NCBI GenBank assembly: GCA_017308345.1
Contig: JAFKFE010000233.1
Coordinates: 1 to 10,365 of the forward strand
DNA length: 10,365 bases
From: Alphaproteobacteria bacterium
GTDB lineage: Bacteria; Pseudomonadota; Alphaproteobacteria; Rhizobiales; Rhizobiaceae
Direction of reading: 5' to 3'
The position numbers and the translations under genes are program-made. The first letter of the stretch is position 1, and the number at the start of each line of letters is the position of its first letter. Below, one piece after another: positions 1 to 6,821 of the stretch. The notes beneath the pieces were generated by a model, which saw only the letters and a list, made by a program, of their open reading frames with translations, was not told the origin of the DNA and made no database searches.

Positions 1-735
1 CCTGTTGAGGCACTCCTCGTCGCTGAAATTGGCCTTCGCGGCATCGGTGGCGACGGGACCGACCTCGGCGGCCACGGGCTGCACGGCGGCCGGCTTGCCG
101 CCGTCGGCGGTGAAGACGAAATCGAAGGACACCGAAGCGGTGGGCACGATGTTGGTGACATTGGCGGCCTGCTGCAATTTGTCGATGTTGGGCAGCAGGC
201 CGAAATCCTCGACATGGACCGCGACGGGCGCTTCCGAAGCGACGGAAACCTGCGTGTCGCTGATCATGGTGACGACGACGCTCGCCTCCAGATCCTTGCT
301 GACGCCATGCAGGTTGAGATGGAACGGCAAGGTCGTCTTCACCCGGCGCTTGGCCGGCAGGTCGGCGAACGCCGCCGGGTCCACCTTCGCCGTCACCTCG
401 GCCGTCGGATAGGTGAACGTCTCGAAGAACAGGAAGCGCATGCGCACGTTGCGCAGGTCGACGCCGGTGTCGACGGAGTTGAGGTCGAAGCTGATCCTGG
501 CGTCACCGGCGGAACTCAGCGTGCCGGTGATGTTCCTGATCTTGTTGGTCTCGACGATCGTGTTCTTCTTGACCGACTGATAGGTGAGCACCGAGGCGGA
601 CGGGTCGAGCGTCCAGTTCGGCGCTGCGCTCGCGGCCTGCGGTCCGAAGACTAGCAGCGCCGCAGCGATCAGGCCGATACGCCGCGCCGCGGCTCCCGCT
701 CGCGTATTTCGCCAAAATGCCACGACTTCGAACAT
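1..735 (-). CDS. YceI-family exported protein, 3' end outside window (partial)
   Basis: Translating the minus strand from the ATG at 735 gives an open frame of exactly 245 codons to the window edge, with no stop. Residues 1-38 are a signal peptide: arginines at 9, 12, 18 and 19, a hydrophobic core LIAAALLVF, and an AxA site at ASA before PNW. Residues 40-208 fit a YceI beta-barrel: WTLDPSASVLTYQSVK at the start, DLRNVRMRFLFF-ETFTYPTAEV in the middle and LPFHLNLHGVSKDLEASV later. YceI proteins are periplasmic lipocalin-like folds that bind long isoprenoid or lipid chains. A typical YceI ends near here, but this one continues through an Ala/Pro/Val linker (209-235) into NFSDEECLNR, so a second domain probably follows; an OmpA-like one is a guess. 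A GGCGGGGGCG stretch just upstream can serve as ribosome site. The family is fairly sure; exact ligand and C-terminal domain are unknown. Confidence 0.8.
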   Translation of the reverse strand, partial: MFEVVAFWRNTRAGAAARRIGLIAAALLVFGPQAASAAPNWTLDPSASVLTYQSVKKNTIVETNKIRNITGTLSSAGDARISFDLNSVDTGVDLRNVRMRFLFFETFTYPTAEVTAKVDPAAFADLPAKRRVKTTLPFHLNLHGVSKDLEASVVVTMISDTQVSVASEAPVAVHVEDFGLLPNIDKLQQAANVTNIVPTASVSFDFVFTADGGKPAAVQPVAAEVGPVATDAAKANFSDEECLNR

Positions 736-792
736 GGAACGCCCCCGCCAGGACAACCTATCTCGATACCGGCACGAAGTATGAGCATAGAG

Positions 793-837
793 CACTTGTC
801 CGGGCTTGGCGAGCGGTTCCGAAGGGCTCGACAAGTG
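793..837. repeat. 8-base inverted repeat between the YceI and lipoprotein genes
   Basis: CACTTGTC at 793-800 is perfectly complementary to GACAAGTG at 830-837, with 29 bases between. Inside the loop GAGC (811-814) can pair with GCTC (826-829), directly stacked on the right arm. It lies in the 146-base gap after the lipoprotein stop and 58 bases upstream of the YceI start, both on the minus strand. There is no T-run, so it is a poor intrinsic terminator. It could be a regulatory stem-loop or an operator for the YceI gene, or chance. The rest of the 736-881 gap shows nothing else I can support. Confidence 0.3.
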
Positions 838-881
838 ATCGCGCTTGCCGTGAAAGATCGAAGCTGCCTGCTATCGGGTGC

Positions 882-1157
882 TCATCCCCAGCCACCACCA
901 CCTCCGCCGCTCCCGCCTCCTCCGCCCAACGGTGCAATGACAGGTGCTGTTTCGGTCTGAACGGGCTTGATCAGTTTCTTGGCAGTCGCCTTTTTGCGCT
1001 TGACCACCTTGGGTGTGGTCGTCGTGTGAACGACCTTCGTCCTGTGCTTCGGCGCCGGCTCGACCCTGGGCGTCACGGTGGTGCACCCTATGATCGCAAG
1101 AGATAAGAATGTTGAGATAACAGTCTGGTTCAGTGCCCTGCCCACCATTGCCTCCAT
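882..1157 (-). CDS. Small putative lipoprotein with glycine-rich C-terminus
   Basis: This is a 91-residue frame, unrecognised by family. Near the N-terminus a hydrophobic stretch VISTFLSLAIIGC ends in a lipobox-like LAIIGC, so the cysteine is a likely lipidation site and the mature protein would be about 66 residues. The mature part is Lys/Thr/Val rich (KVVKRKKATAKKLIKP), hence basic, and ends in a run of glycines closing with GGGGWG. The ATG at 1157 is six bases past the TGA of the upstream Sel1 frame, so the two are probably co-transcribed. The start is uncertain: 1157, 1148 (ATG) and 1145 (GTG) are in frame, and the GTG has the best-placed ribosome site. Low sequence complexity leaves some risk that it is not a real gene, but signal, lipobox and position agree. 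An outer- or inner-membrane anchored accessory protein is the most I can infer. Confidence 0.6.
   Translation of the reverse strand: MEAMVGRALNQTVISTFLSLAIIGCTTVTPRVEPAPKHRTKVVHTTTTPKVVKRKKATAKKLIKPVQTETAPVIAPLGGGGGSGGGGGGWG
1151..1155 (-). promoter_or_regulatory. GGAGG ribosome binding site inside the lipoprotein 5' end
   Basis: The minus strand reads ATG-GAGGCA-ATG-GTG here. GGAGG is only 2 bases before the second ATG (1148) but 5 bases before the GTG at 1145, which is good spacing. The first ATG (1157) has no strong site. Translation may therefore begin at GTG 1145, giving an 87-residue precursor with the same lipobox. Confidence 0.4.
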
Positions 1158-1163
1158 GCCTGA

Positions 1164-3101
1164 TCAGAACAAGTCCCGACGCGGATTTTTTTGCTCCCAG
1201 ACCGCCCGGGCTGCCTCGACAAGTTGATCGTCCAGCGAACCGTTCGCGGAAATCCTCGATTTGAGTTCCCCTCGCAACTGTTTCAGAGCCGTCGTTTTCG
1301 CCTTCGGTCCGAATTTCGCCAGCGTGCCCCTCGCATCCGGTATCTCATTTCGAAGATCGAGCGCGGCAGCGAATGCGAGGTAGCGCGCCGCGACAGCCTG
1401 GTCGGCCTTGTCGCCTCGTTGCATCTCCAGCGCCGCGCGATCATACGCGGCCGACTGATCGCCACGGTCGGTAGCCAGCTCGAACAATTTTTGCGCCTTG
1501 GCGGAATCCTGCTGCACGCCGATGCCGTCCCTGTACATGCGCGCAAGGCTGCCGGGAGCGTAGGGCTGGCCGAGATCCATCGACTGCTGGAAGAGCGAGA
1601 GCGCGGCCTTTGGGTCTTTCTCGACCCCCGTGCCGGCAAGATAATTGCGCCCGAGCAGGTTCATCGAATACATGTCCTGCCGCTCGACGCCCGCCTTGAG
1701 GAAGGCAACGGCGCGGGCTGGGTCGGCGGGCACGCCATTGCGGCCTTCGGTGAAGATAGCGGCGAGATCGTTCATGGCATAGGTGTGGCCCATGGCCGCC
1801 GCCTTGAGCAACAGGTCCAGTCCCTTGCCGGTATCGCGATCCACGCCGTAGCCGTTGAACAACGCCCGTCCCCACGACGTCATTCCATAAGGATCGCCTT
1901 TGTCGGACGCTCTCGCGTAGAACGCGTTGGCCTGCTTGCGGTTGGCGGACATCCCCGTTCCCGTCGCGTTGAGATAGCCCAGCTCGAACACTGCGCGGAC
2001 ATGTCCTTTGTCGGCGGCGTCCTGGATGGCCTTCTTGGCCTCGTCGACCTTGCCGGCGGCGAGCAACGCCCGCCCGAGTTCGTAGTGGAAACGGGCGACA
2101 TCGGGATAGGCCTTCACCGCCGCCTGGCAGGCGTCCACCGCGCCGGCGCCGATCTCGTTCGGCAGCAGGCCGGGGACGACGCCCTGCAGGTCCAGAGGTT
2201 CGCCTGCCTGCGTGTCGCACGGGTCGACGCTGGGCGACAGCTTCATGGTCGCCAGCTTTGGCGGTGTGTTGTCGGCCCTGATTTCGACGCCGACGATCAA
2301 TGGCTTGACCGCGCCTATCTGCGGTTCGTAGCGCAGTTTATCGACTTCGTCGGCCATCAGGCTCGATTGCGGCGACAGGGTCCGGTCCGGCAGGGACAGC
2401 GTCCCGGTTGCCGGATAGCTCGCAAGCTTCAGGCTGACGCCTGGATCGTTCGTCGGGAAATCCAGCTTCAGCGGCACCGGCCCGACACCGACGGGAATCT
2501 TGACATCGCGGTTCTCGATCGCCTCGGCGGCGCCGGCGATGTGGATGCCGCGCTCCACCACCTCCTGCTTCTGCTCGGTCTCGAGCGAGGCCACGAGTTG
2601 CTTGCCCTGCGCGCCCTCGCCGTTCTTGACCCTGAAAACCAGTATGCCCTGAGATCCGCCGCCCCATTCGTCATGCGTGGCATAGGCCAGCATGTCGACC
2701 TGGTCCTCGGTGTCGGCGCCCTTCGGCACATCCATCTGGAGCCTTGGCAAATCCTTGCCCTCTATCGGCTCTCCCGTCGCGACCGGCTTGCCGTCCAGGA
2801 TCAGGCGCCCAAGCGCCGGCGGTCTTTCGATGCTGATGGTAACGGCGCCGCCGTCCACATCGACAGGCACCGGCAGGTCGAGCGCGACCGGTCCGACGCC
2901 CGACGGGACAGTCTTTTCCAGCACCGGCGGCAAAGCCGGCCGGTTGGCGCGGCGCATCAGCACCACCTCGTCGATCAGCGAGGAGTTCTCCCAGGGAACC
3001 TGCGCGCCCTTGGTGGCCTCGACCACGTCGCGGCGCACGGCCGCCATCACCGAGCGTATCTCCTGGTTCGGCGCCAGCGCGCGGCGCCGCCACTCCCACA
3101 C
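1164..3101 (-). CDS. Cadherin-like and Sel1/TPR-like repeat protein, C-terminal part of split caspase gene
   Basis: This is a 645-codon frame from a GTG at 3101 that lacks an evident ribosome site, so independent translation is doubtful. Residues 10-50 (PNQEIRSVMAAVRRDVVEAT, then VPWENSSLIDEV) are the end of a caspase-type domain whose catalytic half lies in the other frame. Residues 65-160 and 202-275 form two related beta domains, each opening with GVGPV and carrying a P-x-x-GxLxL turn, as in cadherin-like/VCBS repeats. From about 324 the protein is helical: a TPR-like unit (FHYELGRALLAAGKVDEAKKA), then four or five Sel1-like repeats with motifs LGYLNATGTGM, WGRALFNGYGV, LLGRNYLAGTGVEKDPKAAL and LARMYRDGIGVQQDSAKAQKLFE, to about 560. 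Sel1 repeats mediate protein-protein contacts. The C-terminal 80 residues are unassigned. Since the precursor is exported, the repeats would act in the periplasm. Confidence 0.7.
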   Translation of the reverse strand: MWEWRRRALAPNQEIRSVMAAVRRDVVEATKGAQVPWENSSLIDEVVLMRRANRPALPPVLEKTVPSGVGPVALDLPVPVDVDGGAVTISIERPPALGRLILDGKPVATGEPIEGKDLPRLQMDVPKGADTEDQVDMLAYATHDEWGGGSQGILVFRVKNGEGAQGKQLVASLETEQKQEVVERGIHIAGAAEAIENRDVKIPVGVGPVPLKLDFPTNDPGVSLKLASYPATGTLSLPDRTLSPQSSLMADEVDKLRYEPQIGAVKPLIVGVEIRADNTPPKLATMKLSPSVDPCDTQAGEPLDLQGVVPGLLPNEIGAGAVDACQAAVKAYPDVARFHYELGRALLAAGKVDEAKKAIQDAADKGHVRAVFELGYLNATGTGMSANRKQANAFYARASDKGDPYGMTSWGRALFNGYGVDRDTGKGLDLLLKAAAMGHTYAMNDLAAIFTEGRNGVPADPARAVAFLKAGVERQDMYSMNLLGRNYLAGTGVEKDPKAALSLFQQSMDLGQPYAPGSLARMYRDGIGVQQDSAKAQKLFELATDRGDQSAAYDRAALEMQRGDKADQAVAARYLAFAAALDLRNEIPDARGTLAKFGPKAKTTALKQLRGELKSRISANGSLDDQLVEAARAVWEQKNPRRDLF

Positions 3102-3702
3102 ACTCCAACGCTTCCGGCGTCGGCCCCGAAACCACCACCACCAGCAAGGCGATCAGCGTGTTCAGCGAGCTTTTCACCTGGGCGAGGCCGGTGCCGCCGG
3201 CCGCGATCAACTGGTCGCGCAGCCAGTAGTCCTTGCGCGGGAACGGGTTGTTGCGGCAGGCGTCGAGGATGATCACCTGGATCTTCGATTTGGCGCGCAA
3301 CTGCTGCAGGACGTCGTCGAGCTTGACCGCCTGGACCTCGATGTCGGCCGCGCCCTTGAGCGACGCATCGACCGGGATCAGGAAATTCTCGCCACCGATC
3401 TGAAAGCCGTGGCCCGAATAGTAGACGACAGCCAGATCGGCGCCGTCCGCCGCCGCGAGGTAATTGCGGAACTCCTTCTCGAACTGGAGCTTGGTCAGGT
3501 CCTTGGCGACGAACACGTCGAACCCGGCCAGCCGGAACGTGTTCGACACATCCTCCGCATCCTTGTCGGGATTCTTGAGCGCCGGGATTTCGCGGTATTC
3601 GGAATTGCCGATGACAAGGGCAACCCGTCGATCGGCATGCGCCTGCACCGTCGCGAGGCCCACGAGGATCAAGGCTGCAATCAGCGCCCAGCGTCGCAGC
3701 AT
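2671..3702 (-). CDS. Secreted caspase-like (peptidase C14) catalytic domain, N-terminal part of split gene
   Basis: The frame runs from the ATG at 3702 for 343 codons, but only residues 1-185 (down to base 3148) are domain-like; the Arg/Gly/Ala-rich rest is out-of-frame reading. Residues 1-23 are a signal peptide (LIAALILVGLATVQAHA, cut before DRR). The caspase p20 core follows: RVALVIGNSEYREIPALKNP, the dyad histidine in VVYYSGHGF (His98) and the dyad cysteine in IILDACRNNPF (Cys149), both intact. The DACR motif suits caspase-like bacterial enzymes, which usually cut after basic residues. An AGGGA ribosome site (bases 3710-3714) lies 7 bases before the ATG. A product ending at the lesion would keep the dyad but lose the last strands of the fold, so activity is uncertain. 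It is transcribed divergently from the MalT-like regulator. Confidence 0.7.
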   Translation of the reverse strand: MLRRWALIAALILVGLATVQAHADRRVALVIGNSEYREIPALKNPDKDAEDVSNTFRLAGFDVFVAKDLTKLQFEKEFRNYLAAADGADLAVVYYSGHGFQIGGENFLIPVDASLKGAADIEVQAVKLDDVLQQLRAKSKIQVIILDACRNNPFPRKDYWLRDQLIAAGGTGLAQVKSSLNTLIALLVVVVSGPTPEALECVGVAAPRAGAEPGDTLGDGGRAPRRGRGHQGRAGSLGELLADRRGGADAPRQPAGFAAGAGKDCPVGRRTGRARPAGACRCGRRRRYHQHRKTAGAWAPDPGRQAGRDGRADRGQGFAKAPDGCAEGRRHRGPGRHAGLCHA

Positions 3703-3972
3703 GGCAAAATCCCTAACCGCTATGACCTGTCGGCCACAAGAACGCAGCTTGCGGCGCGAAGGTCTGTTAAAGAGTTCACAATCCGCTCAGGCTGGATGGA
3801 ACCCTTGCACTAACGACAGGATGCATGCGTATCGTCCAATGAGATTACCGCAGGGGCGTCGGCGCCGCAACGATGGAACGGATCGCGATCATCGGCCTGC
3901 TCCCAGCCTGGCCATTGCCTCCGTGCTCCACTGCGCGTTTACTGATGCGCCGCCGCAGCAGCCGAGAACCCG
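3703..3972. other. Divergent intergenic region between caspase gene and MalT-like regulator
   Basis: These 270 bases separate two divergent starts and must hold both promoters unless a gene is read through. The minus-strand ribosome site AGGGA (3710-3714) is clear. A plus-strand TTGCAC near 3805 is followed about 18 bases on by GTATCG, a weak sigma-70-like pair I would not rely on. Short reading frames crossing the region lack coding character. No strong inverted repeat that could be an operator is apparent. Confidence 0.35.
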
Positions 3973-6714
3973 ATGCTGATAGAGACGAAGCTCCAGCCGC
4001 CCCATCTGCGCGATGCCATGGTCCAGAGGCCGCGGCTGCTGCGCACCCTGGATGCGGCGACCGCGGGCAAGCTGACGGTGGTGACGTCGCCCGCCGGTTT
4101 CGGCAAATCGACCCTGCTCTCGCAATGGGCGGCAGGCATATCGGGCGGCACAGCCCAAGTCGCGTGGCTGTCGATCGACCGGCTGGACAATGATCTCGCC
4201 CGCTTCCTCAAATATCTCGCCGGCGCGTTCCACCGGGTCGACCCCGACATTGCCGGCAACGCGCAATCGCTGATCGACTCAAGCCCGGTGACGCCGGTCG
4301 ATTCCATCCTCACCGCCATCATAAACCAATTGTCGCGCCGCGCCGCGCCGATCTGCCTCGTCCTAGACGACGCGCATCTGATCGTCTCCAGCGAGGTCGC
4401 CGCCTGCATCAACATGCTGGTCGCCTATGCGCCGCCGGCGTTGCGCATCGTGCTCGCGACCCGAGGCGAGCTGCCGCTCGAGCTCGCCCATATGAAGATG
4501 AAGGGGCATGTCGTCAGCCTCGGCGACAGCGACCTGCGCTTTTCGCTCGAGGAGACCGAGGACTATCTTGCCAATGTCTGCGGCCTCGACCTCGCCGTCT
4601 CGGCCGTGGTGGCGCTCCACCACAAGACCGAAGGCTGGCCGGCCGGCCTGCAGCTTGCCGCGCTGGCATTGGCGCATGAGGGATCGCGGGAAGCCTTCAT
4701 CGCCGAATTCTCCGGCAGCCAGCGCGACGTGGCGATGTTCCTGACCCACGACGTGCTCGCCCGGCAGGCGCCGGAGATCCAGGATTTCCTGCTCAGGACC
4801 TCGATCCTCGACCGCTTCTGCCTTGGCCTCGTCGAGGCGGTTTGTCCCGGACGGGACTGCGCCGCGGCGCTGGCGACCATCGAGCACTCGAACCTCTTCC
4901 TGATCGCGCTCGATTCCACGGGACAATGGTTCCGCTACCACCACCTGTTCTCCGAATTCCTGCGCAACAGGCTGGATGCCTGGGCGCCGGAAGCACGCAG
5001 GGACCTGCACCGCTCGGCCGCCTCCTGGCTTGCTGCCCGAGGCCATATCTCCGACGCCGTCGACCACGCGCTTGCCAGCGGCGATGCCGACCACGCCGCG
5101 CGCCTGGTGGAGGAATGCGCCATGCCGCTCACCATGCAGGGCCACATTCCCAGGCTGACGGAGTGGCTGAACCAGCTTCCGCCGGACCTGATCGCCGCCC
5201 GCCCGCGCCTGCTCCTGGCGCGCGTCTGGGCGCAGTTCCACATGAGCCGGCCGCGCCAGGCGGTCCGTATCCTCAAACAGGCCAAGACCCTTGTCGGACA
5301 GCTTTCCGGGCGCGGCGAGATCGACCGCGCGACCACCCGCTCGCTGAAGGCCGAGTTGCAGACGCTGACGGCCGGCGTCATCAGCGCCACCGACCGCTCC
5401 CGCACCGCGACCCGCGTCGCCTCGCGCTGGCTGGCGGAGTTTCCGGAGAGCGAGCCTTTCGCGCGCGGCACGCTCGCCAATATCTGCGCCTTCAGCCACT
5501 ACTCGCTCGGCGAGCTGGACGCCGCGCGGCTGCGCAGCCTCGCGGCGCGCGACCATCACGCCGCCGCCAATTCCGTCTTCGGCATCGTCTATTGCGACCT
5601 CCTGCTGGGGCTGGTCGAGATTTCAGCCGGCAACCTCGCCGAAGCGCACCAATTGCTCGACCGCGCCTGCCGGCTGGCCCGCGAGCGCCTCGGGTCCGGC
5701 TCCTACACGGAAGCGATGACGGCGATCTTCCATGTCGAGCTCGCCTATGAATGGAACGACCTGCAAGGCGCCGAGCGCATCCTGCACCAGCACCGGCAGA
5801 TCATCGAGGAATGCGGGCTCGTCGTGCATGAGATGGCGTGCAAGCTGCACCTGGCGAGGCTCTCCGCCGCGCATGGGCGCCACGACGAGGCCATCGTCTT
5901 CCTCGAACGCGCCGAGCGGCTGGGCATCGAGAAGCGCTACCGCCGGCTGACGGCCGCCGCTCTGAACGAGCGGGTGCGGCTGCTTTTGTCGCGCGGCGAC
6001 GTCCGCGCCGCCCGGCTGGCGTTGCGCTCGCGCGGCATCGAGCCTTCGGCCGAAAGCCGGCCCTCCCCGATCCATCCGCTCGACGAATACGCCCATATCG
6101 GCGCCGCGCGCGTGCTGATCGCCGAGGGCCACCCGGCGAAGGCCATCGCCGTGCTCGACCGCATCGCCGAACGCATGCGCCGCGACGGACGCCTGCGCGG
6201 CTTCATGCAGGTGCGCGCGCTGGTCGCGATCGCCGCGCACAGCGCGGGCGAAACGCTGCTGGCCCTGGCCGCGGCGGTGGATGTCGTGACCCTGGCGCTG
6301 CCGCAGAACGCATTGCGCTCGCTCATCGATGAGGGCCTGCCGATGCGCGAGGTGCTCGAATTCGCCCGGGCGCGAATTCCGGCCTGGTCGCGCAATTCCA
6401 GCACGGCAACCTTTGTCGACACGCTTCTGCGCGAGCTGGGCAAGACCGCGCCCGAACGCGCGCGCCCGATTGCAATCGCCGCGACATCGCGGAAGCAGAT
6501 GCTGAGCAGCAAGGAAACCGATGTCGCCGCCCTGCTGCTGCGCGCCTACACCAACCGCCAGCTGGCCGAGACGCTGTCGATGGCGCCCGACACTGTGAAA
6601 TGGCACCTGAAGAACATCTTCGGCAAGCTCGGCGTCTCGAGCCGGACCGAAGCCGTCCTCAAGCTGAAGGAAATCGGGCTCGACGCCACCACCGAGCGGC
6701 AGTTGGCCAGCTGA
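3973..6714 (+). CDS. MalT-like LuxR-family transcriptional regulator (LAL/STAND ATPase)
   Basis: The 913-residue length matches MalT-type regulators (E. coli MalT is 901). The N-terminus MLIETKLQPPHLRDAMVQRP is the family's usual opening, and an in-frame TGA at 3943-3945 with no start between it and 3973 supports this start, although the ribosome site is weak (GAGAA). Residues 39-47 (SPAGFGKST) are Walker A and 127-135 (ICLVLDDAH) Walker B. IVLATRGELPLELA and TEGWPAGLQLAAL are the conserved later NTPase elements. A long TPR-like helical region (about 380-800) is the usual effector-binding part. Residues 845-902 form the LuxR helix-turn-helix: LSSKETDVAALLL, YTNRQLAETL, DTVKWHLKNIFGKLGV. Such proteins bind ATP and a small inducer, oligomerise and activate promoters. 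The deacetylase/ABC operon starts 107 bases downstream on the same strand and is the likeliest target (inference). The malT name would overstate the known substrate. Confidence 0.88.
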   Translation: MLIETKLQPPHLRDAMVQRPRLLRTLDAATAGKLTVVTSPAGFGKSTLLSQWAAGISGGTAQVAWLSIDRLDNDLARFLKYLAGAFHRVDPDIAGNAQSLIDSSPVTPVDSILTAIINQLSRRAAPICLVLDDAHLIVSSEVAACINMLVAYAPPALRIVLATRGELPLELAHMKMKGHVVSLGDSDLRFSLEETEDYLANVCGLDLAVSAVVALHHKTEGWPAGLQLAALALAHEGSREAFIAEFSGSQRDVAMFLTHDVLARQAPEIQDFLLRTSILDRFCLGLVEAVCPGRDCAAALATIEHSNLFLIALDSTGQWFRYHHLFSEFLRNRLDAWAPEARRDLHRSAASWLAARGHISDAVDHALASGDADHAARLVEECAMPLTMQGHIPRLTEWLNQLPPDLIAARPRLLLARVWAQFHMSRPRQAVRILKQAKTLVGQLSGRGEIDRATTRSLKAELQTLTAGVISATDRSRTATRVASRWLAEFPESEPFARGTLANICAFSHYSLGELDAARLRSLAARDHHAAANSVFGIVYCDLLLGLVEISAGNLAEAHQLLDRACRLARERLGSGSYTEAMTAIFHVELAYEWNDLQGAERILHQHRQIIEECGLVVHEMACKLHLARLSAAHGRHDEAIVFLERAERLGIEKRYRRLTAAALNERVRLLLSRGDVRAARLALRSRGIEPSAESRPSPIHPLDEYAHIGAARVLIAEGHPAKAIAVLDRIAERMRRDGRLRGFMQVRALVAIAAHSAGETLLALAAAVDVVTLALPQNALRSLIDEGLPMREVLEFARARIPAWSRNSSTATFVDTLLRELGKTAPERARPIAIAATSRKQMLSSKETDVAALLLRAYTNRQLAETLSMAPDTVKWHLKNIFGKLGVSSRTEAVLKLKEIGLDATTERQLAS

Positions 6715-6721
6715 CTACCCA

Positions 6722-6750
6722 AATGGGTGGGCTCAAAAAAACCACCCATT
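6722..6750 (+). terminator. Perfect 9-base hairpin after the regulator gene (possible terminator)
   Basis: AATGGGTGG (6722-6730) pairs perfectly with CCACCCATT (6742-6750) around an 11-base A-rich loop, starting 8 bases after the TGA. No T-run follows on the plus strand, so it is not a classic intrinsic terminator. The left arm can alternatively pair upstream, ACCCA-AA-TGGGT, giving a competing small hairpin. It may terminate or attenuate regulator transcription, stabilise the 3' end, or act as an operator 72 bases before the deacetylase start. The rest of 6751-6821 shows no clear promoter. Confidence 0.45.
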
Positions 6751-6821
6751 ACCCGAAGGTGTCGGGACAGCGCTGATGTTGCGGGCAATCATCCGGGCGA
6801 AATACGCTGGGTGGGAGCCGC

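Larger units (their letters stand above)
1164..3702 (-). pseudogene. Caspase/cadherin-like/Sel1 gene interrupted by a frame change (whole locus)
   Basis: Two frames on the minus strand together make one expected protein of about 845 residues: signal peptide, caspase-like catalytic domain, two cadherin-like domains and Sel1 repeats. The first frame (from 3702) is domain-like to NTLIA, ending at base 3148. The second becomes domain-like from APNQEIRSVMAAVRRD, at about base 3074. Related secreted caspases carry between these points a segment of about 25-30 residues resembling STxPGxVAxDGxGxxSPFTxALL. That segment is not found in any of the three minus-strand frames, so a single-base slip does not explain the break; replacement, an unequal deletion or several errors are needed. 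The spot has an ACC trinucleotide run (3131-3142) and a GC hairpin, GGCGCC 3070-3075 with GGCGCC 3083-3088, which are error-prone. The two halves are otherwise intact with no stops, suggesting a recent lesion or a sequencing artefact. Confidence 0.65.

Noticed and set aside
5..654. Plus-strand frames at 5-412 and 214-654
   Set aside because: Both are shadows of the minus-strand YceI gene, which shows a signal peptide and domain motifs and stays open over 245 codons.
871..1086. Alternative 71-codon minus-strand frame overlapping the small lipoprotein
   Set aside because: It has no signal or lipobox and is His/Arg/Gly rich; the 882-1157 frame explains the segment better.
3075..3150. Idea that the caspase lesion is a small inversion
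   Set aside because: The plus-strand translations of the segment do not restore the expected caspase residues either.
1191..3272. 693-codon open frame on the plus strand
   Set aside because: It is antisense to the caspase/Sel1 gene, crosses the lesion, and has an Arg/His/Gln-rich composition with no recognisable domain.
2692..3813. 373-codon open frame on the plus strand
   Set aside because: It is antisense to the caspase domain with its intact His/Cys dyad; the translation has no coding character.
3805..3835. Possible sigma-70 promoter (TTGCAC ... GTATCG) for the regulator
   Set aside because: The -10 match is poor and this genus-level consensus is loose; recorded only as a weak hint in the intergenic entry.
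4363..5559. 398-codon minus-strand frame inside the regulator gene
   Set aside because: The opposite strand encodes the well-supported MalT-like protein over its full expected length.
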